Source: a virus. Taken from it: a stretch of 23,253 nt of DNA. The notes beneath the pieces were generated by a model, which saw only the letters and a program-made list of their open reading frames with translations, ran no database searches and was not told where the DNA came from. Location of the stretch: positions 1-23,253 of IMG/VR virus record IMGVR_UViG_3300044949_000493. The stretch is one strand, 5' to 3'. Each line of letters opens with the position of its first letter. The first letter of the stretch is position 1. Made by a program: the position numbers and the translations under genes. This document shows, one piece after another, positions 12,091 through 19,547 of this stretch.

Positions 12091-12344
12091 TGCATTCGCT
12101 AGTTGAATTGAAAAACTATCTGCTTGAGAGAGAAATTAAAATTCGCAAGTTTGATGGTTGGAGATTAAAAGTTGGTTCAGACGTTTGGACTATGGCGCAT
12201 GATGTGCTCTACAGAAACAACGAGCCAGTCAATTTGAAGAAAGATAAATCAATTTTTGATAGTTATAAAAAGGAGAACGATAATGTCAATCAAGTCACTC
12301 AAACTCGCAACTGGCGAGGAATTAGTAGTAGAAATTACAGATGA
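12090..12344 (+). CDS. Unknown protein, 84 aa, with 62-nt overlap into next gene
   Basis: Begins MHSLVELKNYLLEREIKIRK and contains FDGWRLKVGSDVWTMAHDVL. The first 60 residues look like an alpha/beta domain; the last 20, after KKEND, lie in sequence that also encodes the next protein and are rich in Asn, Thr and Arg. That tail is likely unconstrained. Start by TAATG overlap. Not recognised. Confidence 0.65.
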   Translation: MHSLVELKNYLLEREIKIRKFDGWRLKVGSDVWTMAHDVLYRNNEPVNLKKDKSIFDSYKKENDNVNQVTQTRNWRGISSRNYR

Positions 12345-12576
12345 ATCTGCAGATTCTGTCACGTTCAAGAACCCACTCATGTGTGCTCTTCAGCGCGGCG
12401 AGAAGGGTCCACTTCTTGGCTTCATGCCTTGGATGCAGTCTAGCGATGGTCCCTTTGTAGTTAATCGTAGTCATGTTGTTTTAGTTGCAGAAGTTGCCCA
12501 AGAAGTGAAAAACGGGTATAATCAAATCTTCGGAGCAGGAATTGTAGTTCCACCACAGCAATTGATTACGGGGTAA
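12283..12576 (+). CDS. Small beta-rich protein, possibly LSm-like, 97 aa
   Basis: AAGGAG (12270-12275) is 7 bases before the ATG, one of the best ribosome-binding sites in the window, implying high expression. The sequence begins MSIKSLKLATGEELVVEITD and includes SADSVTFKNPLMCALQRG and FVVNRSHVVLVAEVAQEV. A short helix-free run of beta strands with xLxTGEELVVEI...SVTFKNP is the pattern of LSm/Hfq-like small barrels, and similar proteins are known in T4-like phages, but RNA binding is inference. It contains the promoter at 12494-12522 and ends five bases before the polymerase start. Confidence 0.7.
   Translation: MSIKSLKLATGEELVVEITDESADSVTFKNPLMCALQRGEKGPLLGFMPWMQSSDGPFVVNRSHVVLVAEVAQEVKNGYNQIFGAGIVVPPQQLITG
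12494..12522 (+). promoter_or_regulatory. Promoter for DNA polymerase gene
   Basis: TTGCCC (12494-12499), a 17-bp spacer and TATAAT (12517-12522) inside the preceding gene. The start would be near 12529, leaving a leader of about 52 nt before the TTG start at 12581 and a further 74 nt before the terminator-like hairpin at 12655. The -35 box resembles those at 1954 and 2696. Confidence 0.6.
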
Positions 12577-12580
12577 TTTC

Positions 12581-15106
12581 TTGGCAGACTTTTACACTAA
12601 CGTCAGCGTTTCTGGTAAGTATATTCTTCTTAGAGGCGTTGAGAATGATAAGAGGGTCAGACGGAAGGTCGAATTCCGTCCGACCTTTTTTCTTTCCAGC
12701 CAGGAGAAGTCTGAATATACAACTCTTGCTGGAGAGTATGTAAAACCCATTGAACCAGGAACCATTCCTGAGTGCCGTGAATTCTTGGAGAGGTACAAAA
12801 GTGTCGACAATTTTCCTGTTTACGGGAATAATCGTTTTGAGTATTCTTATATTGCTGACGAGTATCCTGACGATATCCTTTGGGATATTAGTAAAATTTG
12901 CATTGCCTATATTGACATCGAAGTCGAATCTGAGAACGGATTCCCCGAGCCAAGAGATGCCAATGAATCAATCACAGCAATCACACTCAAAATTAAAGGT
13001 AATTATTTTGTGTTTGGTGTCGGCAATTATAGCAAGCATCGTGACGACGTGCACTATGCAAAGTGTCGAGATGAATCAGACCTTATACGAAGATTCCTTG
13101 ACCTCTGGGCAAGATTCCACCCCGATATTGTAAGTGGATGGAACATCAAGACATTCGATATTCCATATCTTGTAAATCGAATCGTCAAGATCTTTGGCGA
13201 AGCAGAAGCCAAGAAGTTGTCTCCTTGGAATAGAATCTCTGAACGCAACGTCACGTTCATGGGTCGTGAACATCAGATCTTCGAGATTGATGGTGTTGCA
13301 ACTCTAGACTATCTGGAATTGTACAAGAAGTTTACCTATTCGCAGCAAGAGTCATATCGCCTAGATCACATTGCAAATATTGAACTTGGCGAAAAGAAGT
13401 TAGATTATTCTGAGTATGAAAATCTACATGAGTTGTACAAGCAAGATTATCAAAAGTTTATTGAGTATAACGTCAAGGACGTAGAACTTGTCGAGAAACT
13501 TGAAGACAAGATGAAACTTCTTGAGTTGGCATTGACTCTTGCGTATGATAACAAAGTAAATTATGACGACGTCTTCACGCAAGTGCGCATGTGGGACGCG
13601 ATTGTTTACAATTATCTTTTGAAGAAAAAGATTGTCATTCCGCAGATGTCGCTGAGTTCTAAGAGTTCTCAGTACGAAGGCGCATATGTGAAAGATCCGA
13701 TCATTGGAATGCATGAGTGGGTTGCATCCTTTGACTTGAATAGTCTGTATCCGCACTTGATCATGCAATACAATATTTCGATGGAAACTCTTGTTGAGCC
13801 TGGCGCTATTTCTTTTGATAGAGGTAGTGTCAAAGTTGATACGTTGTTGAATCAAGAAGTTGACACAGAGTTCTTGAAACATCATGGAGTGACACTAACT
13901 CCGAATGGTCAATTGTTCAGTTGTACGAAGGGTCAGGGTGTCATGCCTGAGATCATGGATACAATGTACAAAGACCGCACACGCTATAAAAAGTTGGCAA
14001 TTGAAGCCAAAAAGAAAATTGAGACTGTTCTTGAAGATAAGAATCAAGTAGAGTATCTACAAAAACAAGTTGCACGATATAATAATCTGCAGTTGGCTAA
14101 AAAAGTTACTCTGAATTCTGCATATGGTGCGATGGGTAATCAATACTTCCGCTTCTTTGACATTCGAATGGCTGAAGCAATCACCACTGCAGGTCAGTTG
14201 TCGATTCGTTGGATCGAAAAGAAGATTAATGAATACATGAACACTCTTCTCAAAACGCAAGATGAAGACTATGTCATCGCTTCTGATACTGACTCGATTT
14301 ATCTGAACATGGGTCCGCTGGTCAACAAACTTTATCCGAATGTTTCTGACACTAAGAAAGTTATTGACTTCATGGATAAGGTTTGCGATCAAAAGATTCA
14401 GCCATTCATTGACAAGTCTTATGGTGAACTTGCTGAGTATTTGAATTGCTATCAACAGCGCATGGAAATGAAGCGCGAGTCTTTGGCTGACAAGGCTATC
14501 TGGGTCGCGAAAAAGAACTATGTGTTGAACGTGTACAACAGCGAAGGTGTTGCTTACGCAAAACCAAAACTCAAGATGATGGGTATTTCTGCCGTTCGTT
14601 CTTCGACTCCTGCTGCTTGCAGAACGAAGATCAAAGAAGCAATCAATATCATCATCACGCAAAATGAAAGTGCACTCCACAAGTTTATTGAAGAGTTCCG
14701 ACAAGAGTTCAATAAACTTCCTGTTGAAGAAATCTCATTTCCACGAAGCGTCAATGGTCTTAGTGAATATTCTGACAATGCAAATATCTTCAAGAAGGGT
14801 ACACCAATTCATGTAAAGGGTGCTCTTGTTTACAATCATTTCTTGCGCGAAATGAAATTGACCAAACGCTATCAGGAAATCAAGGAAGGTGAAAAGATTA
14901 AATTTGTTTACTTGAAACAGCCAAACATGTTCAACAATAACACTCTTGCTTTTCTTTCTGTGTTGCCTAAAAAGTTTGACGCCGAGCAATTTATAGATTA
15001 TGATTTGCAGTTCGAGAAATCGTTTCTAGAACCACTAGAGATCATACTCAATCCTATCAATTGGAATTCACAGAAAGTGGATTCTCTGGATTGCTTTTTC
15101 TCATAA
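12581..15106 (+). CDS. 43: Family B DNA polymerase, T4 gp43-like
   Basis: This 841-aa protein (T4 gp43 has 898) copies the phage genome and proofreads. Exonuclease: D112/E114 (IAYIDIEVE), GWNIKTFDIPYL with D193, and YNVKDVELV with D300. Polymerase: motif A SFDLNSLYPHL (383-393, D385), motif B KKVTLNSAYGAMGN (507-520), motif C ASDTDSIY (567-574, D569/D571), and the KxY region AKKNYVLNVY. The N-terminus MADFYTNV matches T4 MKEFYIS, so the rare TTG at 12581 is the start; an in-frame stop lies 15 bases further up. The C-terminal end SLDCFFS resembles the T4 clamp-binding tail SLDFLFG. TTG start, own promoter (12494) and a terminator-like hairpin in codons 25-37 suggest tight control. Confidence 0.97.
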   Translation: MADFYTNVSVSGKYILLRGVENDKRVRRKVEFRPTFFLSSQEKSEYTTLAGEYVKPIEPGTIPECREFLERYKSVDNFPVYGNNRFEYSYIADEYPDDILWDISKICIAYIDIEVESENGFPEPRDANESITAITLKIKGNYFVFGVGNYSKHRDDVHYAKCRDESDLIRRFLDLWARFHPDIVSGWNIKTFDIPYLVNRIVKIFGEAEAKKLSPWNRISERNVTFMGREHQIFEIDGVATLDYLELYKKFTYSQQESYRLDHIANIELGEKKLDYSEYENLHELYKQDYQKFIEYNVKDVELVEKLEDKMKLLELALTLAYDNKVNYDDVFTQVRMWDAIVYNYLLKKKIVIPQMSLSSKSSQYEGAYVKDPIIGMHEWVASFDLNSLYPHLIMQYNISMETLVEPGAISFDRGSVKVDTLLNQEVDTEFLKHHGVTLTPNGQLFSCTKGQGVMPEIMDTMYKDRTRYKKLAIEAKKKIETVLEDKNQVEYLQKQVARYNNLQLAKKVTLNSAYGAMGNQYFRFFDIRMAEAITTAGQLSIRWIEKKINEYMNTLLKTQDEDYVIASDTDSIYLNMGPLVNKLYPNVSDTKKVIDFMDKVCDQKIQPFIDKSYGELAEYLNCYQQRMEMKRESLADKAIWVAKKNYVLNVYNSEGVAYAKPKLKMMGISAVRSSTPAACRTKIKEAINIIITQNESALHKFIEEFRQEFNKLPVEEISFPRSVNGLSEYSDNANIFKKGTPIHVKGALVYNHFLREMKLTKRYQEIKEGEKIKFVYLKQPNMFNNNTLAFLSVLPKKFDAEQFIDYDLQFEKSFLEPLEIILNPINWNSQKVDSLDCFFS
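12655..12691 (+). terminator. Intrinsic-terminator-like hairpin inside the polymerase gene
   Basis: Bases 12655-12666 pair with 12674-12685 in 11 base pairs with one A/C mismatch (12659/12681), around a 7-base loop, followed at once by six T (12686-12691). This is the textbook form of a Rho-independent terminator. It covers codons 25-37 (RVRRKVEFRPTFF). A competing 5-bp hairpin is possible: GGTCG in the loop (12667-12671) with CGACC (12681-12685), which would break the large stem. Ribosomes translating the gene would also disrupt it. Confidence 0.6.
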
Positions 15107-15119
15107 AATAGTATACAAT
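15091..15119 (+). promoter_or_regulatory. Promoter for uvsX
   Basis: TTGCTT (15091-15096), a 17-bp spacer and TACAAT (15114-15119), spanning the end of the polymerase gene and the 41-base gap after it. The start would be near 15126, about 22 nt before the uvsX ATG, with GGAG (15136-15139) as ribosome-binding site. Confidence 0.6.
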
Positions 15120-15147
15120 ATATACATCGCCAAACGGAGATACAAAT

Positions 15148-16203
15148 ATGAGCCTACTCGATAAACTCAAGAAAAATTCTACGATCAAGGACACCGCTAT
15201 TCTTGCGAAGTCCAAGTTCTTTGCCGCCAAGGATATGATTCAGACCAGCATCCCTGTAGTGAATGTTGCGTTCTCTGGTGATCTTGACGGCGGTTTCACT
15301 CCTGGTCTTACGATGTGGGCTGGTCCGTCGAAGCACTTCAAGACCGCATTTAGTCTTTTGATGGCAAAAGCCTATCAAGACAAATACCCTGATTCGGTAG
15401 TTTTGTTCTATGACTCGGAGTTCGGCACTCCGCAAAACTATTTCACATCTTTTGGAATTGATACAGATCGTGTTGTTCATACGCCAATCACAGACGTTGA
15501 GCAATTGAAATTTGATATTATGGCGCAATTGGGAAATATTGAGCGCGGTGAACGCATCATGATCATCGTTGACTCAATTGGTAATCTTGCGTCAAAGAAG
15601 GAAGTAGAAGATGCCCTTGAGCAGAAGTCAGTCGGGGATATGACTCGTGCCAAGCAAATAAAATCCCTGTTCCGTATGGTGACGCCTCACCTCACCCTGA
15701 AGGACATTCCTATGGTTGTTGTAAATCATACCTATAAAGAGATCGGTATGTATCCCAAGGATATTGTCGGTGGCGGAACAGGTTCCTATTACTCAGCCGA
15801 TAACATCTACATTCTTGGACGTCAACAAGAAAAGGATGGTGCAGAACTAATCGGATATAACTTCATTATCAATGTTGAGAAGTCTCGCTATGTCAGAGAA
15901 AAAGCCAAGATTCCTGTTACTGTACGTTTCGATGGTGGCATTTCTCGTTACAGTGGCTTACTTGATATGGCTCTTGAATCTGGTCATGTAACGAAGCCAA
16001 ATGTTGGCTGGTATGCCAAGGTAAACACTACCACTGGTGAAGTTGATAGCAAGAAGTGGCGCATGGCTGATACTGAGTGCGCTGAATTCTGGGATAGCAT
16101 TCTTTCCAACGAAAGTTTCAAGCAGTGGGTTCGCGATAATTACCAGTTCAGTTCAGCGATTGCTGGCAATGCAGTAACCGAAGATAGTGATGATGAAGAA
16201 TAA
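15148..16203 (+). CDS. uvsX: UvsX RecA-like recombinase
   Basis: This 351-aa protein (T4 UvsX is about 390) forms filaments on single-stranded DNA and drives strand exchange for recombination-dependent replication. Walker A is GPSKHFKT (59-66), the catalytic Glu lies in FYDSEFGTP (E91), and Walker B is RIMIIVDSIGNLASKKE (136-152). SDMTRAK of T4 appears as GDMTRAKQIKSLFRMVTP, and GGGTGSYYSADNIYILG and NVEKSRYVREKAK match the DNA-binding loop and following strand. The C-terminus is acidic (TEDSDDEE), as in UvsX and RecA, where it modulates DNA binding. It has its own promoter, a clear ribosome-binding site, and overlaps the next gene by 11 bases. Confidence 0.97.
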   Translation: MSLLDKLKKNSTIKDTAILAKSKFFAAKDMIQTSIPVVNVAFSGDLDGGFTPGLTMWAGPSKHFKTAFSLLMAKAYQDKYPDSVVLFYDSEFGTPQNYFTSFGIDTDRVVHTPITDVEQLKFDIMAQLGNIERGERIMIIVDSIGNLASKKEVEDALEQKSVGDMTRAKQIKSLFRMVTPHLTLKDIPMVVVNHTYKEIGMYPKDIVGGGTGSYYSADNIYILGRQQEKDGAELIGYNFIINVEKSRYVREKAKIPVTVRFDGGISRYSGLLDMALESGHVTKPNVGWYAKVNTTTGEVDSKKWRMADTECAEFWDSILSNESFKQWVRDNYQFSSAIAGNAVTEDSDDEE

Positions 16204-16702
16204 AATTCTAGATCTCATTGCTAAATTTGAATTTTGGTACGCAGTCAAGCGAATCAAACTCGACAAGCACTACACGTTTTTCTTTGATCTTGCTGGTGAA
16301 CCTGGCACGTTCGCAGTTAAACTTCTCAAGAAATACGATGGCGTGATTGTCGAGTATTCAAATATTCGCGTCGGTGAGGATAGTCAGTTGAACTTTGATG
16401 TTGATGTTATTTCAAACGTCAATAATTGCGATACAAAGTCAAAGGCATTCAATCGATTTACTTCTAACATTATGCGTAGTATAATTCATAACTCTATTGA
16501 AACAGCGGAAAGGGGAAAGAATGAAAACGGAAACACTGATCTTGTCGAATCTGATTCGGAACGAACAATTCATGAGGAAGTCTCTGCCGTTTCTGAAAAG
16601 CGAGTACCTGAGCGAAAGCCACGAAAGAAAACTGTTCGAAGAAATAAAGCAGTTCATTCTCAAGTACAACAGTCCGCCGCCGATAGCAGCACTGGAGATT
16701 AG
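16193..16702 (+). CDS. gp40-position protein (possible head-vertex assembly factor), overlaps helicase
   Basis: This 169-aa frame lies between uvsX and the helicase, the place of T4 gene 40, whose product helps initiate prohead assembly at the vertex. Position is the main support. Residues 1-100 look like a folded domain (KHYTFFFDLAGEPGTFAVKL, IVEYSNIRVGEDSQLNFDVD). From about residue 110 the sequence turns hydrophilic and basic (ERKPRKKTVRRNKAV) and overlaps the helicase gene for 182 bases in another frame. The start could be ATG 16193 or 16190, both inside the uvsX end. The tail may simply follow the helicase coding sequence; a shorter gene product would be closer to T4 gp40 in size (about 114 aa). 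Confidence 0.65.
   Translation: MKNKILDLIAKFEFWYAVKRIKLDKHYTFFFDLAGEPGTFAVKLLKKYDGVIVEYSNIRVGEDSQLNFDVDVISNVNNCDTKSKAFNRFTSNIMRSIIHNSIETAERGKNENGNTDLVESDSERTIHEEVSAVSEKRVPERKPRKKTVRRNKAVHSQVQQSAADSSTGD
16456..16484 (+). promoter_or_regulatory. Intragenic promoter for the helicase gene
   Basis: TTTACT (16456-16461), a 17-bp spacer and TATAAT (16479-16484), the same boxes as at 5242-5270. Transcription would start near 16491, 30 nt before the helicase ATG, placing the ribosome-binding site AAGGGG (16510-16515) in the leader. Confidence 0.65.
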
Positions 16703-17897
16703 TCTCAAGGAATCTACAAAACTTACTGAGACCGAGGTCACTAAATCTCTTGAATTGCTAAAGGAAGTCGCAGTTGACAAGTCCGAACAAAAACTCGAAT
16801 GGCTTCTTGACACGACCGAGAAGTTTTGCCAAGAAAAGGCTATCTACAATGCTATCATGGATTCCATTCAGATCCTGGACGGAAAAGATCAAGCACGTGG
16901 CAAAGGAAGCATTCCTACTTTGCTTTCTGATGCTTTGGGCGTTAGTTTCGATCCTAATATTGGTCACGACTTTTTGGATAATTACGCTGATCGGTACGAT
17001 TTCTATCATCGCATCGAAAAAAGAATCCCGTTTGATCTTGAATACTTCAACAAGATCACTAAGGGAGGACTTCCGCAGAAGACCCTTAATATTGCTCTTG
17101 CAGGTACTGGCGTCGGTAAGTCTCTTTTCATGTGTCATGTGGCTGCTTCTTGCCTGACGCAAAATTATAATGTTCTATACATCACGCTAGAAATGGCTGA
17201 AGAGAAGATCGCCGAACGTATTGACGCGAATCTTCTAAACGTATCCCTTGATGATCTAATGAACATGCCGAAAGACATGTATGAAAAGCGCATGGGCAAA
17301 CTGAAGGAGCGCGTAAAGGGAAAACTCATCATCAAAGAATATCCGACCGCTTCGGCAAATCCAGCGCACTTCCGTGCATTGATCAATGAACTTGCGTTGA
17401 AGAAGAACTTCCGTCCAGATATTATTTTCATTGACTACCTAAATATTTGCGCATCCGCAAGAATCAAGGCTGGCGCGAATGTCAATTCCTACACTTACAT
17501 CAAAGCGATCGCCGAAGAACTTCGTGGGCTCGCCGTTGAAAACAACGTGCCGATTGTCTCCGCAACTCAAACGACACGTTCGGGCTTTTCGAACTCAGAT
17601 CCTGGTCTGGAAGATACTTCAGAGTCTTTTGGTTTGCCTGCTACTGCTGATTTTATGTTTGCATTGGTGAGCACAGAAGAACTGCAAAACCTAAATCAGT
17701 TGCTTGTGAAGCAGTTGAAGAATCGTTACAATGATCCGAATTTGCATAAAAGGTTTACTATTGGAGTAGATCGCGGTAAAATGAAACTCTATGATCTTGA
17801 ACAAAAAGCGCAAGATGCAGTGATGAAGGAAGCAGAATCAAAGCCTGTGTTCGATCGTGGTCGTAGCACAGATAAATTCAAAAATCTCAAAGTGTAA
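16521..17897 (+). CDS. 41: Replicative DNA helicase, T4 gp41-like (DnaB family)
   Basis: This 458-aa protein (T4 gp41 is 475) forms the hexameric 5'-3' helicase of the replisome. The N-terminal domain (1-150) resembles gp41 (ILSNLIRNEQF, FLKSEYLSES, SFDPNIGHDFLDNYADR). The RecA-like core has KITKGGLPQKTLNIALAGTG, Walker A AGTGVGKS (194-201), VLYITLEMAEEKIAERIDAN with E224, and Walker B DIIFIDYLNIC. SYTYIKAIAEELRGLAVEN and GLPATADFMFALVSTEEL match gp41 almost word for word. ATG 16521 is preferred because it follows AAGGGG and begins at the same point as T4 gp41; an earlier in-frame start (16497) has no such site. The partner primase and gp59 loader are not in the window. Confidence 0.96.
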   Translation: MKTETLILSNLIRNEQFMRKSLPFLKSEYLSESHERKLFEEIKQFILKYNSPPPIAALEISLKESTKLTETEVTKSLELLKEVAVDKSEQKLEWLLDTTEKFCQEKAIYNAIMDSIQILDGKDQARGKGSIPTLLSDALGVSFDPNIGHDFLDNYADRYDFYHRIEKRIPFDLEYFNKITKGGLPQKTLNIALAGTGVGKSLFMCHVAASCLTQNYNVLYITLEMAEEKIAERIDANLLNVSLDDLMNMPKDMYEKRMGKLKERVKGKLIIKEYPTASANPAHFRALINELALKKNFRPDIIFIDYLNICASARIKAGANVNSYTYIKAIAEELRGLAVENNVPIVSATQTTRSGFSNSDPGLEDTSESFGLPATADFMFALVSTEELQNLNQLLVKQLKNRYNDPNLHKRFTIGVDRGKMKLYDLEQKAQDAVMKEAESKPVFDRGRSTDKFKNLKV

Positions 17898-18511
17898 TGC
17901 AACTTCAGCGGATTGAAAAGAAGGTCTACGCTCTTGCTAAAAATTGGGTCGGCGTAAAGAGCGTTCCTTCTATCATTCGCAGTTTGAACCGAGCGTTCAA
18001 TCGAAACATTGTTACTTTTGGTTCGGATAGATTTCAAGAAGAATACTATGACGATCATAACATTATTGTTAGCGGTCATTATTGTAATCGCATTTCTGAT
18101 TTCATTCCCGAGCATATCTTCATCAAGTTGAGTTTCCCAAAAGACTCTAAGAAAGCAATCATAACTGAAAAGGGTGCGGTGAATCTGGCGGTGAAAATTG
18201 TCAGAGCCATTCATCATGAGTATCGGCACAAGTATCAGCAAAAAGGTCGTCCATTGCTTTTGCAAAAAGAATACAAGCCGAAGCCGAAGCAGAATAAAAT
18301 GAAGGCGATGTACTACGGTAATCCAGATGAACTGGATGCTCATGCATACGAAACACAGGCTGAGAAACTGAATATAAATAAATTACGAAAAGCGCATAGG
18401 ATTGGTTGGCGCGAGTGTGAAGCGATCTTCATGTATCGCCAAACTTTTCGTAAACAGGATCCAAAGGTTTGGAAAAAGTTTCTAAAAAAAGTATACAAAA
18501 ACAATGGCTAA
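17897..18511 (+). CDS. Predicted zinc metallopeptidase-like protein, 204 aa
   Basis: A zincin motif is clear: AIHHEYRHKYQ contains H107-E108-x-x-H111, with E108 as likely catalytic base. Downstream, NPDELDAHAYETQAEK (142-157) offers a third metal ligand of the ExxxHAYE kind, as in several phage and bacterial single-domain zincins. No signal peptide, so it should act in the cytoplasm. Flanking regions are basic (KPKPKQNKMK). The target is unknown. It directly follows the helicase (TAATG overlap) and overlaps the next gene by 8 bases, so it is made with the replication proteins. T4 has no counterpart at this position that I know of. Confidence 0.65.
   Translation: MQLQRIEKKVYALAKNWVGVKSVPSIIRSLNRAFNRNIVTFGSDRFQEEYYDDHNIIVSGHYCNRISDFIPEHIFIKLSFPKDSKKAIITEKGAVNLAVKIVRAIHHEYRHKYQQKGRPLLLQKEYKPKPKQNKMKAMYYGNPDELDAHAYETQAEKLNINKLRKAHRIGWRECEAIFMYRQTFRKQDPKVWKKFLKKVYKNNG
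18373..18380 (+). promoter_or_regulatory. Possible late promoter octamer inside the metallopeptidase gene
   Basis: TATAAATA, the T4 late consensus, lies in the coding strand about 120 bases before the gene at 18504. It could give late expression of that gene, but one or two chance copies are expected in a window this size. Confidence 0.25.
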
Positions 18512-19535
18512 ATTGAAACCACAAGATTTCGTCGGATTGGCTGGAAAAGAAATTCTGGTGTCGGCACTCTCAGAAAAAATTATTGAAGCCATCAGAAAAA
18601 GAAAAGATTTGCCGATGGAATTATCTTCATATTTGGTTAAGTTGACGCAATACTGTGCTACTCCAAATGATACTTTGAAGAAAGATCTCAAAAAATTATA
18701 CCCAAAGGTCTCGGCACAAGATAGGGCTGCTATTAAAAAAGATTTTTCAGAATTGATTGCCGCAATTATTGTTAAAAACATGTCGAAAACTCTTCGCGAC
18801 AATTTACAACTAACATTTACAGCGCAGTCGAAACTGTTTATACCAACTGCTGGTAATTTTCCTCTTATCGATTTCATGGTAAAGAGCACTAATAATGTTG
18901 ATAATTATTCTGTCAAAATTATGGGCAAGACAACCAACACAGTTAAGGCTCAAGATGTGTTATCAACAGTATCAGATCAGTTGAAAAGAAAGCGTTCAAA
19001 AGAAACAAAGATTTTAAAGTGTATTGCAGAAAATGATGCAAAACTAGGACCAATTCTTGCCCTTGAATCAGTGATTGACGAGATGCCTGGAGTCAAGGCT
19101 GGTAAAATGCGATCAAAGTTCGCAGAGTTGGTTAGAAATAAATCTATAAATAACGATGAGTTAGCGAAATCGCCAGAAGATTGGTGGGCATTTTTTGAGC
19201 CAGTGATTGATAACTACTATTCAAAAGGAAAAGCAACTCTAGCCAAAGCATGGAAAAGAGGATATCATTATGATGCACTCACAGTTCTTGCTCAATATGC
19301 TGTTGCAGACCATACCAAAGATATGAATTGGGTTGATTTTGTGAATGAAATTCAAACGAAGGTTAATTATTTTAAGTTCGATTTAAACAATGATGGAACT
19401 TTTTTAAGCGAAGTTGTTAATGGCTTGTCTGAAAGAAAGCCAAATCAAAAATTCAGACTTCGAGCAAAAAGTAGAATTAAAGAGTCAGCACCATCATCAA
19501 GATCAGGGCAGGATAAATTGGGAATTCAACCATAG
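18504..19535 (+). CDS. Unknown protein, 343 aa; possible PD-(D/E)XK-like core
   Basis: Begins MAKLKPQDFVGLAGKEILVS. Residues 118-151 (NFPLIDFMVKSTNNVDNYSV then KIMGKTTNTVKAQDV) have the rhythm of a nuclease-like core: a strand with D123, then a strand ending in S136-V-K138, then a T/K-rich loop. In PD-(D/E)XK enzymes the second strand carries (D/E)xK; here the acidic residue is replaced, so activity is doubtful and the match is a guess. The remainder is helical; the end is basic and Ser-rich (KSRIKESAPSSRSG). Starts 8 bases inside the metallopeptidase gene. The 12-base gap to the next gene marks the end of the replication block. Confidence 0.6.
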   Translation: MAKLKPQDFVGLAGKEILVSALSEKIIEAIRKRKDLPMELSSYLVKLTQYCATPNDTLKKDLKKLYPKVSAQDRAAIKKDFSELIAAIIVKNMSKTLRDNLQLTFTAQSKLFIPTAGNFPLIDFMVKSTNNVDNYSVKIMGKTTNTVKAQDVLSTVSDQLKRKRSKETKILKCIAENDAKLGPILALESVIDEMPGVKAGKMRSKFAELVRNKSINNDELAKSPEDWWAFFEPVIDNYYSKGKATLAKAWKRGYHYDALTVLAQYAVADHTKDMNWVDFVNEIQTKVNYFKFDLNNDGTFLSEVVNGLSERKPNQKFRLRAKSRIKESAPSSRSGQDKLGIQP

Positions 19536-19547
19536 TAATGGGGCTTT

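Noticed and set aside
14593-14627. Inverted repeat TTCGTTCT/AGAACGAA in the polymerase gene
   Set aside because: Only 8 bp with an 18-base loop and no T-tract; well within chance for coding sequence of this length.
14057-14704. Long minus-strand open frame (215 codons) opposite the polymerase gene
   Set aside because: It lies wholly opposite conserved polymerase motifs, has no ribosome-binding site or family signature, and matches the pattern of an antisense shadow. The same applies to other minus-strand frames here (for example 3144-3695, 13424-13885, 17789-18343).
15091-15097. TTGCTT before uvsX as a T4 MotA box (middle promoter)
   Set aside because: The sequence resembles a MotA box, but it sits 17 bp from the -10 box, the distance of a normal -35 element; a MotA box is closer, centred near -30.
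19145-19152. Third TATAAATA octamer (possible late promoter)
   Set aside because: It is deep inside the 18504-19535 gene, about 400 bases before the next start, and chance alone predicts roughly one such octamer per strand in this window.
18504-19535. Capsid or tail protein assignment for the 343-aa protein
   Set aside because: Nothing in the sequence matches a T4 structural protein and the neighbours are replication and sugar genes; left as unknown.
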